Assembly (NCBI GenBank): GCA_009691855.1
Contig: SIAI01000033.1
Coordinates: 1 to 47,389, forward strand
DNA: 47,389 nt
Direction of reading: 5' to 3'
From: Planctomycetota bacterium
Lineage (GTDB): Bacteria; Planctomycetota; UBA1135; GCA-002686595
The notes under the pieces are model-generated. The model had not been told where the DNA came from. It saw nothing but the letters and a program-made list of their open reading frames with translations, and did not search any database. Shown piece after piece: positions 7,813 to 15,060 of the stretch; position 1 is the first letter of the stretch; each line of letters begins with the position of its first letter. The position numbers and the translations under genes were made by a program.

Positions 7813-8425
7813 GTGGATCAGGAAAACTGCTCGGCCCCCTGCCGCACGCAGGTCGAGGGCGAGCTGTTGTTCGCACGCGGGCGCCTGGGGAGCTGGCAGC
7901 AGGTCGCCGATGAGCTCGGCGGCGTGCTGCACGAGATCGGCGAGCGCTGGACCCGCGGCGAGCTCAGCATCCTCGACGAACACATCGCCACGGAGCGCCT
8001 GGCGCGGGCGCTCGCTCGAATCGGCGATGCCCTGCCCTCCCGCCCCGGAGCGCCACGCGCGCTGCTGGCCTGCGTGGAGGGTGACGAGCACAGCCTGGGG
8101 CTTGCCCTGGTCGAGCCGTGCCTGCGCGAGCTCGGCTGGTCCACCCTGTGGGCCGGCGCGCGCACCCCGCGCTTCGAGCTGGAGCGCGTGATCGGCACGG
8201 TCGAGGTCGAGCTGATCGCCCTGTCGGCCTCGGCGCAGTCGCAGAACAGGCCGGCCCTGAAGCATGCCTGCGAGTCGCTGTCGAAAGGCCTGCGCGGCGC
8301 GCGGAATCGCCTTCGCCGTGGGCGGCGCCGGCGCCTGGCCCGAAGACCCCAAGGGCTGCGCACGCTTCAGCGACTTCGCGAGCTTCCACCAGTTCCTGGG
8401 CACGCTGAAGCCGCCGCCCTTCTGA
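7813..8425 (+). pseudogene. Cobalamin-binding-domain regulator, frameshifted and without a recognisable N-terminus
   Basis: From 7855 to about 8290 one frame encodes a B12-binding-type helical cap (SWQQVADELGGVLHEIGERW, then RGELSILDEHIATERL) and the start of the Rossmann domain (ALLACVEGDEHSLGLALV). Near 8295, in a GCGCGGCGCGCGG tract, the natural sequence moves to another frame (GIAFAVGGAGAWPEDPKGCA) and ends at 8425. Proteins of this type normally carry an N-terminal MerR/excisionase helix-turn-helix. Upstream only a fragment (RELLKRFLTRNQHVGPLDTP) survives in yet another frame, so that domain is lost or scrambled. The DxHxxG cobalamin motif is not evident. Gene decay and sequence error both fit. 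Confidence 0.6.
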
Positions 8426-8433
8426 GGGCGGCG
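8412..8433 (+). terminator. Hairpin at the end of the B12-binding gene
   Basis: CGCCGCCCT-tctg-AGGGCGGCG forms a perfect 9-bp GC stem that overlaps the stop codon. No T-tract follows, so it would be a non-canonical terminator or only a transcript-end stabiliser. Confidence 0.45.
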
Positions 8434-8551
8434 CTTCGGGGCCGCGACGTTCGACGCGGCTCGCCGCAGCGCGCTCGGAGTTTCTTTGGGCGAAGCCTCT
8501 CGCGGCCCCTCACGCTTTCCACGCGCCCCTCCCGGCGGGCAGAATCCGGCC

Positions 8552-9553
8552 ATGTACCAGCTGCTGCACGTCGGACTCGGGCCCCTGGGCCTGCGCGTGG
8601 TGACGGACCTCTACCGGCGCGGGATCGGACGGGTCGTGGCCGCCGTGGATCCGGCCCCGAGCCTGGCGCGTCGCGAGCTCTCCGCGCTCGTCGCCGCGGC
8701 GGGTCCGGGCACGCCGATCCGCACGCACCTGGACGAGGTCCAGGAGTGGGGCCGCATCCGCTGCGCGGTGGTCACGACGCGCTCCGACCTCGCGCTGTGC
8801 ATGGACACGTTCCGCAGCCTCCTGTCGCGCGGCTGCTCGGTGATCAGCACCTGCGAGGAGCTCGCCTGGCCCTGGCTGCGCCATCCGGTGCTGGCCCAGG
8901 AGCTGCACGAACTCGCCGTGCGCGCCAACGCGCGCATCCTGGGCACGGGCATCAACCCCGGCTTCCTGATGGACGCCCTGCCGGTCGCCGTGACCAGCGC
9001 CTGCCACGAGGTGCGCGCGCTGCGCGTCGAGCGCATCCAGGACGCCGCCAAGCGCCGTCTGCCGTTTCAAGAGAAGGTCGGCGTGGGCCTCGCGCCCGCC
9101 GAGTTCGAGCGCCGCGTCGCGGCCGGGACCCTGCGCCACGTCGGTCTGGGCGAGTCGCTGCACTTCCTGGCGCACTACCTGGGCTGGAAGGTCGAGCGCT
9201 GGGAGGAGACGATCGCGCCGGTGCTGGCCGAGCGCGCCCTCGACAGCGGCCTGGGCCCGGTGGCGGCCGGCCACGCGCGCGGCGTGCGTCAGGAGGCGCG
9301 CGGCTGGGTCGGCGGGAAGCTCGCCCTGCAGTTCGCCTTCCAGGCCGCGCTGGGCGAGCCCGAGCCGCGCGACCGCGTGGTGATCGACGGCGAGCCGCCG
9401 ATCGAGTTCGTCGTTCCGGGCGGCGTGCACGGCGACACGGCCACCTCGGCCCTGGTTCTGAACATGATCCGGCCTCTGCTGGCGGCCGAGCCGGGACTGC
9501 ACACGATGGCCAGCGTCCCGCTGCAAGGCTGCGTGGCGCGGGATTCCGCGTGA
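8552..9553 (+). CDS. DapB-like NAD(P)-dependent dehydrogenase
   Basis: This 333-residue protein has an N-terminal Rossmann motif (LLHVGLGPLGLRVV) and a dihydrodipicolinate-reductase-like fold. It includes the stretch ILGTGINPGFLMDALPVAVT, typical of relatives such as 2,4-diaminopentanoate dehydrogenase. It is longer than true DapB (~270) and lacks the DapB signature, so lysine synthesis is unlikely. ATG 8552 was chosen because the Rossmann strand begins there; 22 upstream codons are open but look non-coding. Its substrate is unknown, probably an amino-acid-derived imine or aldehyde. It is followed by a methyltransferase and a Rieske oxygenase on the same strand. Confidence 0.75.
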   Translation: MYQLLHVGLGPLGLRVVTDLYRRGIGRVVAAVDPAPSLARRELSALVAAAGPGTPIRTHLDEVQEWGRIRCAVVTTRSDLALCMDTFRSLLSRGCSVISTCEELAWPWLRHPVLAQELHELAVRANARILGTGINPGFLMDALPVAVTSACHEVRALRVERIQDAAKRRLPFQEKVGVGLAPAEFERRVAAGTLRHVGLGESLHFLAHYLGWKVERWEETIAPVLAERALDSGLGPVAAGHARGVRQEARGWVGGKLALQFAFQAALGEPEPRDRVVIDGEPPIEFVVPGGVHGDTATSALVLNMIRPLLAAEPGLHTMASVPLQGCVARDSA

Positions 9554-9642
9554 GCGGAGCGCGCGTGGGCCTCGCGCCGGCTTGGAGCCCGCTCCCGCGC
9601 GGCGCTTGCGTTCGGGCCAGATGGCAGAATGAGGGGCACCCC

Positions 9643-10455
9643 ATGAAGCGCAATCCGCAAGCCGAGCAGATGGCCCACGAGTCGATGCTACGCACCCTGG
9701 CGGCGCAGGCCGAGGCCATCTGGCCGCAGGAGCGCGGGCTCTTCGCCGCCTACGCCCTGCCCGAGCACGCGCGCATCCTGGACGTGGGCTGCGGCACGGG
9801 CGAGATCGTGTTGCGCCTGGCGCGCGAGTTCCCACGCGTCACCCTGGTCGGGATCGACGTCCACGAGCCGCACCTCGACGTCGCGCGCGAGCGCAGCGCG
9901 CCGCTTGCCGGGCGCGTCCAGTTCCGCACGGGCGACGCCTTCGCGCTCGACTTCCCCGACAAGAGCTTCGACCTCACGCTGTGCCGCCACATGCTGCAGG
10001 CCGTGCCCGAGCCCGAGCGCGTGCTGGCCGAGATGAAGCGCGTCACGCGACCGGGCGGACGGCTGCACATCGTGGCCGAGGACTACGGCATGATCCACTG
10101 CCACCCGTGCGCGGTCGACGGCGACCGCTTCTGGCGCGAGGGCCCGATCGCGCTCGGCAAGAGCACGGGCACGGACCTTTACGGCGGGCGCAAGGCCTTC
10201 CACTGGCTCGACCAGCTCGGCCTGGACGAGATCCGCGTGGACTACGCGATCCTCGACACCGTGCGCGTCGAGCGCGGCATCCTGGGCGACATCTTCGACG
10301 CCTGGCGCGACGGCTACACCGAGGTCGTCGCCGCCCACAGCCGCTTCAGCGAAGCCGAGGTGCGCGCGAGCTTCGAGGCGATCGCGAGCTCCTTCCGCGA
10401 CCCGGGCGCCTACGGCGTGTGGCTGCTGCCGATCCTCTCCGCGCGCGTGCCCTGA
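9643..10455 (+). CDS. Class I SAM-dependent methyltransferase
   Basis: The 270-residue protein has motif I ILDVGCGTGEIVLRLA, the acidic loop GIDVHEP, motif II region FPDKSFDLTLCRHMLQAV and motif III RPGGRLHIVAEDYG, all in normal order for a UbiE/Methyltransf_11-like enzyme. The C-terminal ~90 residues are family-specific (substrate lid). ATG 9643 follows GAGGGG. The gene ends 3 bases before the Rieske oxygenase start, so the two are almost certainly co-translated. A small-molecule substrate, possibly an amine, is suggested by that neighbour, but this is inference. Confidence 0.85.
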   Translation: MKRNPQAEQMAHESMLRTLAAQAEAIWPQERGLFAAYALPEHARILDVGCGTGEIVLRLAREFPRVTLVGIDVHEPHLDVARERSAPLAGRVQFRTGDAFALDFPDKSFDLTLCRHMLQAVPEPERVLAEMKRVTRPGGRLHIVAEDYGMIHCHPCAVDGDRFWREGPIALGKSTGTDLYGGRKAFHWLDQLGLDEIRVDYAILDTVRVERGILGDIFDAWRDGYTEVVAAHSRFSEAEVRASFEAIASSFRDPGAYGVWLLPILSARVP

Positions 10456-10458
10456 GCC

Positions 10459-11559
10459 ATGGACCTCCGCGTCGAGTTGCAGCGCTTCCGCGACGAGCTG
10501 CCCATCGAAGCCGCCTCGACCCCGCCGGCCTCGTGGTACACGCGCGCAGAAGTGCTGGAGCGCGAGACGGAGACCACCTTCCGCGACTCGTGGCAGTACG
10601 TGTGCCCCAGCGACCGCGTGGCCGCGCCGGGCAGCTACGTGCGCGTGGACATCGTGGGCGACAGCTACCTCGTGCTGCGCGATCGCGCGGGCGTGCTGCG
10701 CGCGCTGTCGAACGTGTGCCGCCACCACGCGGCGCAGCTCCTGGAGGGCTCGGGCTGCGTCGAGAAACTCGTGTGTCCCTATCACGGCTGGACCTACGAC
10801 CTCGACGGTTCCCTGCGCTCCGCGCCGAACATGGGCGCGCTGAAGGACTTCAACCGCGCGCGCTTCGGCCTGCCGCAGGTGCCGGTCGAGGTCTGGGGGC
10901 CGCTGGTGTTCCTGCATCCCGGTCGGCCGGCGCGAGCGCTGGCGCAGGAGCTCGCGCCGCTCGCGAAGAGGCTGGCCGACTTCGGCATGGACGGCCTGCG
11001 TCACGCGCACCGCCGCCGCTATCCGATCCAGTGCAACTGGAAGGTGTTCTGCGACAACTACCTCGACGGCGGCTATCACGTCGGGCACCTGCACAAGGGT
11101 CTGGCCGGTCAGCTGGCGCTGAGCGAGTACCGCACCGAGCTCTTCGAACGCTTCAACGTGCAGAGCTGCCCGCCCGCGCGCGACGCGCACTTCCGCGGAC
11201 GCGATTTCCGCGAGCGCATCGGCGCCGGCGCGCTCTACGCCTGGATCCACCCCAACCTGATGCTGAATCGCTACGGCCCGATCCTGGACACGAACTGGGT
11301 CGTGCCGCTCGGCGTGGACCGCTGCGAGGTCGTGTTCGACTACTGGTTCGCCGAGACCGAGGGCGAGGACGCGCGGCGCTTCATCGAGGCCAGCCTGGAG
11401 GCCAGTGACGACGTGCAGCAGGAGGACGTGGCCATCTGCGAGTCGGTGCAGCGCGGCGTTTCCTCGCGCTCCTACGACACCGGCCGCTACGCGCGCACCG
11501 AGACCGGCATGTATCAGTTCCATCGGCTGCTGGCGAAAGAGCTGCGCGGTCCGGAGTAA
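10459..11559 (+). CDS. Rieske non-heme iron oxygenase, choline-monooxygenase-like
   Basis: In this 366-residue protein the Rieske cluster ligands are CRHH and CPYHGW (~residues 85-110). The mononuclear iron site is in DNYLDGGYHVGHLHKGLA, followed by a C-terminal Asp in DDVQQED. The protein closely follows plant choline monooxygenase as I remember it: the NWKVFCDNYLDGGYHV stretch, NLMLNRYGPILDTNWVVPLG, and the C-terminal CESVQRG…YDTGRYA block. Its likely reaction is oxygenation of a quaternary amine, with choline to betaine aldehyde the best guess. It needs a separate reductase, which is not seen nearby. No betaine-aldehyde dehydrogenase lies in the window. Carnitine- or stachydrine-type substrates are alternatives. 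Confidence 0.88.
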   Translation: MDLRVELQRFRDELPIEAASTPPASWYTRAEVLERETETTFRDSWQYVCPSDRVAAPGSYVRVDIVGDSYLVLRDRAGVLRALSNVCRHHAAQLLEGSGCVEKLVCPYHGWTYDLDGSLRSAPNMGALKDFNRARFGLPQVPVEVWGPLVFLHPGRPARALAQELAPLAKRLADFGMDGLRHAHRRRYPIQCNWKVFCDNYLDGGYHVGHLHKGLAGQLALSEYRTELFERFNVQSCPPARDAHFRGRDFRERIGAGALYAWIHPNLMLNRYGPILDTNWVVPLGVDRCEVVFDYWFAETEGEDARRFIEASLEASDDVQQEDVAICESVQRGVSSRSYDTGRYARTETGMYQFHRLLAKELRGPE

Positions 11560-11614
11560 GAGAGCCGCAAGGTCCTTTCGCTCCGCGCGCGGCACCGCAA
11601 CACTTCGCGCCGCC

Positions 11615-13813
11615 ATGCTGGTCGTCCTACGTCCGCTGCTCGTCGTGCTCCTGGTCGGCGGACTCGCGGCCCAGGAGCCCGAGCGCCCGCGCGCGGCCAG
11701 CACGCACGTCGATTCGACGCCGGTGATCGACGGCCGGCCCGATGACGCGGTGTGGCAGCTGGCCACGCCGCTCGGCGCGCTGCAGCAGGTCGAGCCCGCC
11801 GTGGACGAGCCGGCCAGCGAGGCCACCGAGGTGCGCTTCGTGCACGACGCCGACCACCTCTACATGCTCATCCGCTGCTTCGATTCGGAGCCGCAGCGCA
11901 TCATCAGCACGACCCGCGAGCGCGACGCGCAACTGGAGGTCGACGACCGCGTAGAGATCGTCTTCGACACCTTCCACGACGGGCGCAACGCGTTCTTCTT
12001 CCAGATCAACGCCGCCGGCTCGAAGGGCGATGCGCTGGTCACGAACAACGGCGCGACCTTCAACAAGCCCTGGGACGGCATCTGGGAGGGCGTGGCGCGC
12101 GTCGACGAGCTCGGCTGGTGCGCTGAGCTGGCGCTGCCCTTCAAGACGCTGAACTTCAGCGAGGGTGACACGACCTGGGGCTTCAACATCGAGCGCTTCA
12201 TCGGGCGCAAGCGCGAGGAGGACCGCTGGTCGAACGGCAGTCGCGATTTCAGCCTGTTCAACATCTACCGCGCCGGCGAGCTCGGCGGCCTCAGCGGCAT
12301 CCGCCAGGGCATCAGCCTCGACATCGTGCCGTTCTTCGTCTCGCACTGGAGCAACGAGCGCCCGGACGGAGAGAGCGGCGACAAGACGCTGCTGGGCGAG
12401 CCGGGCTTCGACCTGTTCTACAAGCTCATCCCCAGCCTGACCTTCGCCTGGACGGTCAACACCGACTTCGCCGAGACCGAGGTCGACTCGCGCCAGATCA
12501 ACCTGACGCGCTTCCCGCTGTTCTTCCCCGAGCGCCGCGACTTCTTCCTGCAGGACGCGGGTGTGTTCGAGTTCGGCTTCAACAATGCCGGCGGTAGCGG
12601 CGGAGGCGGCGGCGGCGGCGGCGGCGGCGACCGCGCGCTGATCCCGTTCTTCAGCCGGCGTATCGGCCTATCGCCCACGGGCGAGGAGGTGCCGATCCTG
12701 AGCGGCGCCAAGCTCACCGGCCGCGCCGGCGACTACGGCATCGGCGTGCTGGACGTGCAGACCGACGATCTGGGCGCGCTCGACGGCCAGAACCTGTTCG
12801 TCGGGCGCCTGACCAAGAACGTGGGCGCGCAGTCGACCATCGGCGCTCTGGTCACGCGCGGCAACCCGGCCGACACCGGCGACAACACCGTCTACGGCCT
12901 CGACGCCACGAATCGCGCCAGCGTCCTCGGCGGCGGCCGTGACCTGATCACGACCGGCTTCTTCCTGAAGTCCCAGTCCGAAGGCGTCTCCGGTGACGAC
13001 GCGGCCTTCGGTCTTGGCCTGCTCGCGCCGGGCGATTTGCTCGGCTGGTCGCTGGGCGCGCGCGAGATCCAGGACAACTTCGACCCCGCATTGGGCTTCG
13101 TGCCGCGCGCGGGCATCCGTCGCTACGACGGCGGCGTCGAGTACCAGCCGCGCCCGGGCTGGAGCGGCGTGCGCCAGCTCGAGTTCAGCATCGACAGCGA
13201 GGTCTTCACCGACACCAGCGGCGCGCTCGAGACCTGGAACACCGAGGTGCAGCCGTTCGGGATCTTCTTCGAATCCGGCGACGGCGCGCGGCTCGAAGTC
13301 GAGCACACGCACGACGAGCTGTTTCAGGACTTCGAGATCGCCGACGGCGTGATCATCCCCACCGGCGTGTACGAGTTCAGCGCCGCGCGCGTGGAGCTGG
13401 AGAGCGCCGAGAAGCGCCCGCTCTCGGCCGGGACCGGGCTCAGCGCCGGCGACTTCTACGACGGCCAGCGCACGAGCTGGGATCTGAAGGCGACCTGGCA
13501 CCCGAGCGCGCTGTTCCTCGGCAGCGTGGGCTACGAGCGCAACGACGTGCGCCTCGAGGGCGGCGACTTCACTACCCAGCTGGCGCAGCTGCGCGCGAAT
13601 TTTTCCTTCACGCCCGAGCTCTCGTGGAACAGCTTCCTGCAGTGGGACACCGAGTCCGACACGTTCGGCGTGCAGACGCGCCTGCGCTGGATCCCAGTCC
13701 CGGAGCAGGAGGTCTTCCTGGTCTTCAACGAGACGCTGGAGAGCGACTCGCCCTCCTCCTCCCCGCTGTCGGAGGAGCTCTCGTTCAAGATCACCTACGC
13801 CTTCCGCTTCTGA
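11615..13813 (+). CDS. CBM9-like/DUF5916 outer-membrane protein
   Basis: The 732-residue protein has a signal peptide (VVLRPLLVVLLVGGLAAQ). A carbohydrate-binding-family-9/DOMON-like domain spans about residues 30-230 (TPVIDGRPDDAVWQLATPL; VDDRVEIVFDTFHDGRNAFF). The rest is DUF5916, rich in alternating beta strands and ending in Phe (KITYAFRF), typical of an outer-membrane barrel. A run of about ten Gly (GGSGGGGGGGGG, ~residues 328-340) interrupts the barrel region after the FPLFFPERRDFFL motif. Start is ATG 11615; the longer open frame to 11405 overlaps the Rieske gene and is not used. Its function is unknown; it may bind or admit a glycan at the cell surface. Confidence 0.88.
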   Translation: MLVVLRPLLVVLLVGGLAAQEPERPRAASTHVDSTPVIDGRPDDAVWQLATPLGALQQVEPAVDEPASEATEVRFVHDADHLYMLIRCFDSEPQRIISTTRERDAQLEVDDRVEIVFDTFHDGRNAFFFQINAAGSKGDALVTNNGATFNKPWDGIWEGVARVDELGWCAELALPFKTLNFSEGDTTWGFNIERFIGRKREEDRWSNGSRDFSLFNIYRAGELGGLSGIRQGISLDIVPFFVSHWSNERPDGESGDKTLLGEPGFDLFYKLIPSLTFAWTVNTDFAETEVDSRQINLTRFPLFFPERRDFFLQDAGVFEFGFNNAGGSGGGGGGGGGGDRALIPFFSRRIGLSPTGEEVPILSGAKLTGRAGDYGIGVLDVQTDDLGALDGQNLFVGRLTKNVGAQSTIGALVTRGNPADTGDNTVYGLDATNRASVLGGGRDLITTGFFLKSQSEGVSGDDAAFGLGLLAPGDLLGWSLGAREIQDNFDPALGFVPRAGIRRYDGGVEYQPRPGWSGVRQLEFSIDSEVFTDTSGALETWNTEVQPFGIFFESGDGARLEVEHTHDELFQDFEIADGVIIPTGVYEFSAARVELESAEKRPLSAGTGLSAGDFYDGQRTSWDLKATWHPSALFLGSVGYERNDVRLEGGDFTTQLAQLRANFSFTPELSWNSFLQWDTESDTFGVQTRLRWIPVPEQEVFLVFNETLESDSPSSSPLSEELSFKITYAFRF

Positions 13814-13940
13814 CGCGCGGGCCGCGGCGCCCCAGTTGGTCGCTCGAACTCGCTCCGCAAGGCCAAGGATTCCAGCCACTTACGGCCTGTTTCCAGACGG
13901 TTCATCGCCTCCGGCTGGCGCGCCTCGTAGGGTCGCGGTG

Positions 13941-13985
13941 GTCCTCGGACGGCTCCGGCGGGCGCCCGCCGGCCGCACCGAGGAC
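13941..13985. promoter_or_regulatory. Nested palindrome upstream of small Pro/Lys-rich gene
   Basis: GTCCTCGG (13941-13948) pairs with CCGAGGAC (13978-13985), enclosing the perfect 18-base palindrome CCGGCGGGCGCCCGCCGG. It lies 128 bases after the DUF5916 stop and 24 bases before the next start. It may be a terminator for the first gene, an operator or leader hairpin for the second, or a degenerate repeat of the kind common in this window. Confidence 0.5.
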
Positions 13986-14009
13986 GCATGCAATCCTGTG
14001 GAGACCTCC

Positions 14010-14162
14010 ATGGCCCAAGACCCCAAGCAGAAGCCCATCCACACCGCTCCTTCCAAGCCTTCGACTCCGCCGCCGGCGGGCAAGCCGTCGCAGCCGGGAC
14101 ACTCGCCCCAGCATCAACCGGGCTCGCCGGCGCCCAAGCACACGGATCCGAAGAAGAAGTAG
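14010..14162 (+). CDS. Small Pro/Lys/His-rich protein
   Basis: ATG 14010 follows a well-placed GGAG (6 bases). The 50-residue product begins MAQDPKQKPIHTAPSKPS and ends HTDPKKK. It is almost entirely Pro, Lys, Ser, Gln and His, with no hydrophobic core, so it should be disordered and basic. A strong hairpin follows 28 bases after the stop. The ribosome site and terminator support a real gene; its function is unknown. Nucleic-acid or polyanion binding would fit the charge. Confidence 0.55.
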   Translation: MAQDPKQKPIHTAPSKPSTPPPAGKPSQPGHSPQHQPGSPAPKHTDPKKK

Positions 14163-14189
14163 CTTCTCATCGCGCCCAACAGCGCGCAC

Positions 14190-14228
14190 GACGCCGGCCT
14201 TGCGGACACGGTTCCGAGGGCCGGCGTC
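14190..14228. terminator. Hairpin between convergent small gene and thioesterase gene
   Basis: GACGCCGGCC (14190-14199) and GGCCGGCGTC (14219-14228) form a perfect 10-bp stem with a 19-base loop. It lies between the small Pro/Lys-rich gene and the converging thioesterase stop at 14235. It is probably a bidirectional terminator, although it lacks a clear T-tract. Confidence 0.6.
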
Positions 14229-14234
14229 CTCGTT

Positions 14235-14696
14235 TCAGCCGCGCGTGAGGCCGTCGGGCTGGTTCGCGAGACACATGACGGTCTGCAGCCCGCTCAGGCA
14301 CACCGTCGCGCGGCCCGCGTGCCAGGCCTCGACTTCGAGCGCGCACACCGACATACGCTTGCCGGCGCGCAGCACGCGCCCGCGGCCGACGAAGCGCTCG
14401 CCGCGCGCGGGCTCGAGCAGGTTGACCTTGAACTCGATCGACAGCACCGAGGACGCGGCCGGCATCAAGGAATACGCCGCGTAGCCGCCGGCCGAGTCGG
14501 CGATGGCGGTAGAGACCGCGGCGTGCAAGTAGCCGTGCTGCTGCGTGAGGTCGGCGCGGTAGTCGAGCTCGATCTCGCACAGGCCGGGCTCGACGCGCAG
14601 CAGGCGCGCGCCCAGGGTGCTCATGAAGGCCTGGCGCACGAAGCTCGCGCGCACGCGCGCCTCGAAGTCGGGATCCTGGGGCGTGAGGGGAAGCAT
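14235..14696 (-). CDS. PaaI-type hotdog-fold thioesterase
   Basis: This 153-residue protein has the hotdog-fold pattern. A catalytic helix region (QQHGYLHAAVSTAIADSAGG) is followed by strands containing SSVLSIEFKVNLLEPARG and GRGRVLRAGKRMSVCALEVE. This is the PaaI/YbgC-like family that hydrolyses acyl- or phenylacetyl-CoA thioesters, acting as a soluble tetramer. The acyl substrate cannot be told from the sequence. The upstream region on this strand is occupied by the structured repeat R1, whose first hairpin begins 7 bases before the start codon. That could influence translation. Confidence 0.88.
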   Translation of the reverse strand: MLPLTPQDPDFEARVRASFVRQAFMSTLGARLLRVEPGLCEIELDYRADLTQQHGYLHAAVSTAIADSAGGYAAYSLMPAASSVLSIEFKVNLLEPARGERFVGRGRVLRAGKRMSVCALEVEAWHAGRATVCLSGLQTVMCLANQPDGLTRG

Positions 14697-14703
14697 CGGG
14701 TGC

Positions 14704-15060
14704 TCTCAGAGCGTGAGAGACCATCCAACCACGGCCAGCACACAGAATGAAGGGGCGCGAGAGGACTCGCGCCCTGACTGCTGCGCGGCCGAGAAATAGC
14801 GCCGCGTCGGAACGACGCGGCATTTTCTCAGCGCCTCAGCGCGGGCTGCAGCCCGCAACCCAATGAGACCTCATGCGCCCGCGCTGAGTTCTTGTTGGCG
14901 GGGGCGGCAGACCCTCCCCCACGACTCCTTCCTCCAGGCCAGGCGCGCCCCGCGGCCTGCCCCTCCTCGCCGCTTGATGAGCGGCGCGGCGCCGGCGGCG
15001 CCGGAGCTACTACTCCCGAGAATCCGCGCGCGGAGCGCGGACTCTCGAACCTAGTAGCTC
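14704..15060. repeat. Structured dispersed repeat R1, copy 1
   Basis: About 355 bases matching 46566-46918. The block 14880-15055 is roughly 90% identical by eye; the part before it has diverged but keeps its hairpins. Stems include CTCTCA/TGAGAG; GGGCGCGAG/CTCGCGCCC; CCGCGTCG-gaa-CGACGCGG inside GAGAAA/TTTTCTC; CTCAGCGCGGGC/GCCCGCGCTGAG; GCCGCT/AGCGGC; CGGCGCC/GGCGCCG; and a final CGAGAATCCGCGC/GCGCGGACTCTCG inside GAGCTACTA/TAGTAGCTC. It fills the gap between the GNAT stop (overlapping it by 2 bases) and the thioesterase start. No open frame in it looks coding. Confidence 0.85.

Noticed and set aside
8486..8551. N-terminal extension of the DapB-like enzyme
   Set aside because: The 22 extra codons are Pro/Arg-rich and precede a natural Rossmann start at ATG 8552.
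9688..11826. 712-residue open frame opposite the methyltransferase and Rieske genes
   Set aside because: It spans several real genes on the other strand and has no domain signature.
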